This document shows positions 5,368-5,912 of a stretch of 5,912 nt of DNA, piece by piece. Under the pieces are notes generated by a model. That model saw only the letters and a list, made by a program, of their open reading frames with translations. It did not search any database and was not told the DNA's origin. Position numbers and translations under genes: made by a program. The DNA comes from Bacteroidales bacterium (GTDB taxonomy: Bacteria > Bacteroidota > Bacteroidia > Bacteroidales > Muribaculaceae). The stretch lies in assembly GCA_019416425.1 (NCBI GenBank), contig DXXK01000058.1, positions 1-5,912 on the forward strand, read 5' to 3'. The first letter of the stretch is position 1. Each line of letters opens with the position of its first letter.

Positions 5368-5912
5368 ATGGAAAAGAGTGATATCAGAAGAAAAATCAAG
5401 GCGATGCGGCAGATGATGCTGGACATCGAGAAGGAAAGCGCGGCGCAGGAGGTGTTCGCGCAGCTGGAACAGACTGCGGCGTTTCTGATGGCCGACAAGG
5501 TGCTGATGTATCACTCTCTTCCGGACGAGCTTCCCACCCGCACGTTCCTTAACAAATGGAAGGGGCGCAAGCATTTCTATCTGCCACGTGTCAATGGCGT
5601 GAACCTGGATATCCTGCCGTACGACGAAAGCCGTCTGGAACTCGGCTCGTTCCATATCGAGGAACCGACCGGCACAGATACCCTCGATGCCGCCGAGCTG
5701 GAGCTGATCGTGGTTCCTGCCGTGGCTTATGACCGCCGCTGCACGCGTCTGGGCAGAGGCAAAGGCTTCTACGACCGGCTGCTGTCAACGACCCGAGCCA
5801 CCAAGGTCGGAGTGGGTTACGACTTCCAGCTTATGGACGAACTTCCCTCAGAGCCCCACGACGTGCCGATGGACATGGTGATCACGCAGAAGACCATCTG
5901 TCTCTTATACAC
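5368..5912 (+). CDS. 5-formyltetrahydrofolate cyclo-ligase (5,10-methenyl-THF synthetase), 3' end missing
   Basis: This enzyme uses ATP to convert 5-formyltetrahydrofolate to 5,10-methenyltetrahydrofolate, returning a stored folate to the one-carbon pool. The ATG at 5368 opens a frame with no stop to the window end. A basic N-terminus (KSDIRRKIKAMR) is followed by MYHSLPDELPT (47-57), YLPRV (71-75), EEPTG (98-102) and the hallmark VVPAVAYDRR...RLGRGKGFYDR (115-137), whose glycine-rich loop binds ATP phosphate. GVGYDFQ (148-154) and the end segment HDVPMDMVIT also fit. Where relatives often have glycine two residues before RLG, this protein has Cys125. Real sequence is secure to about residue 176 (base 5897); the next residues, ICLLY, are mostly adapter-derived. 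Since the family is usually about 175-200 residues, only a short tail is missing. It is the sixth gene of the operon, 14 nt after the protease. Confidence 0.9.
   Translation, partial: MEKSDIRRKIKAMRQMMLDIEKESAAQEVFAQLEQTAAFLMADKVLMYHSLPDELPTRTFLNKWKGRKHFYLPRVNGVNLDILPYDESRLELGSFHIEEPTGTDTLDAAELELIVVPAVAYDRRCTRLGRGKGFYDRLLSTTRATKVGVGYDFQLMDELPSEPHDVPMDMVITQKTICLLY
5898..5912. other. Tn5/Nextera mosaic-end adapter sequence (artefact)
   Basis: The last 15 bases, CTGTCTCTTATACAC, are identical to the first 15 bases of the reverse-complemented 19-bp Tn5 mosaic end used in transposase-based sequencing libraries (CTGTCTCTTATACACATCT). The match runs exactly to the end of the window, as expected from adapter read-through that was not trimmed before assembly. 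It should not be read as part of the genome or as a natural transposon end. Confidence 0.95.

Noticed and set aside
5898..5912. Natural Tn5-like transposon end
   Set aside because: The match is to the engineered mosaic end used in library preparation and runs off the contig edge, with no transposase gene nearby.

Overview
The window looks like ordinary housekeeping DNA from a member of the Bacteroidota, most likely the order Bacteroidales. Three things point there: two matches to the distinctive Bacteroides-type promoter (TTG, about 20 nt, TAnnTTTG), gene starts that mostly lack strong Shine-Dalgarno sequences, and protein sequences of Bacteroidales type (the C-terminal processing protease, thioredoxin reductase and LolA-like protein). 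Genes are G/C-rich and the upstream intergenic region is clearly A/T-rich. Family-level placement is not possible by eye; Muribaculaceae and relatives are plausible.

Layout. The left 28 bases are the first nine codons of a leftward gene whose start (MGLFSFTQE) matches my recollection of Bacteroidota MreB. A 380-nt intergenic region follows, with one promoter facing each way: a minus-strand promoter at 93-123 for the mreB-like gene and a plus-strand promoter at 237-268 for the rightward genes. The rightward transcript has a leader of about 135 nt that holds a possible 28-codon reading frame. Six rightward genes then follow with gaps of only 2 to 30 bases, as expected for one operon: a stand-alone malic enzyme, a secreted LolA-like lipoprotein chaperone, thioredoxin reductase (trxB), a dCMP/cytidine deaminase-family protein, a membrane-anchored S41 C-terminal processing protease, and the start and most of a 5-formyltetrahydrofolate cyclo-ligase. 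I see no intrinsic terminator between them.

How they may fit together (inference). Malic enzyme can supply NAD(P)H and thioredoxin reductase consumes NADPH. dCMP deaminase makes dUMP, which thymidylate synthase methylates using the folate pool that the cyclo-ligase helps maintain. The LolA-like protein and the S41 protease both serve the cell envelope, as does MreB on the other side of the promoter region.

The last 15 bases (5898-5912) are identical to the Tn5/Nextera mosaic-end adapter. They are a library artefact, so the final few codons of the last gene are not genomic. I found no new biological system here. The points most worth checking are the adapter, the divergent promoter region, and the malic enzyme that lacks the phosphotransacetylase-like domain usual for MaeB.
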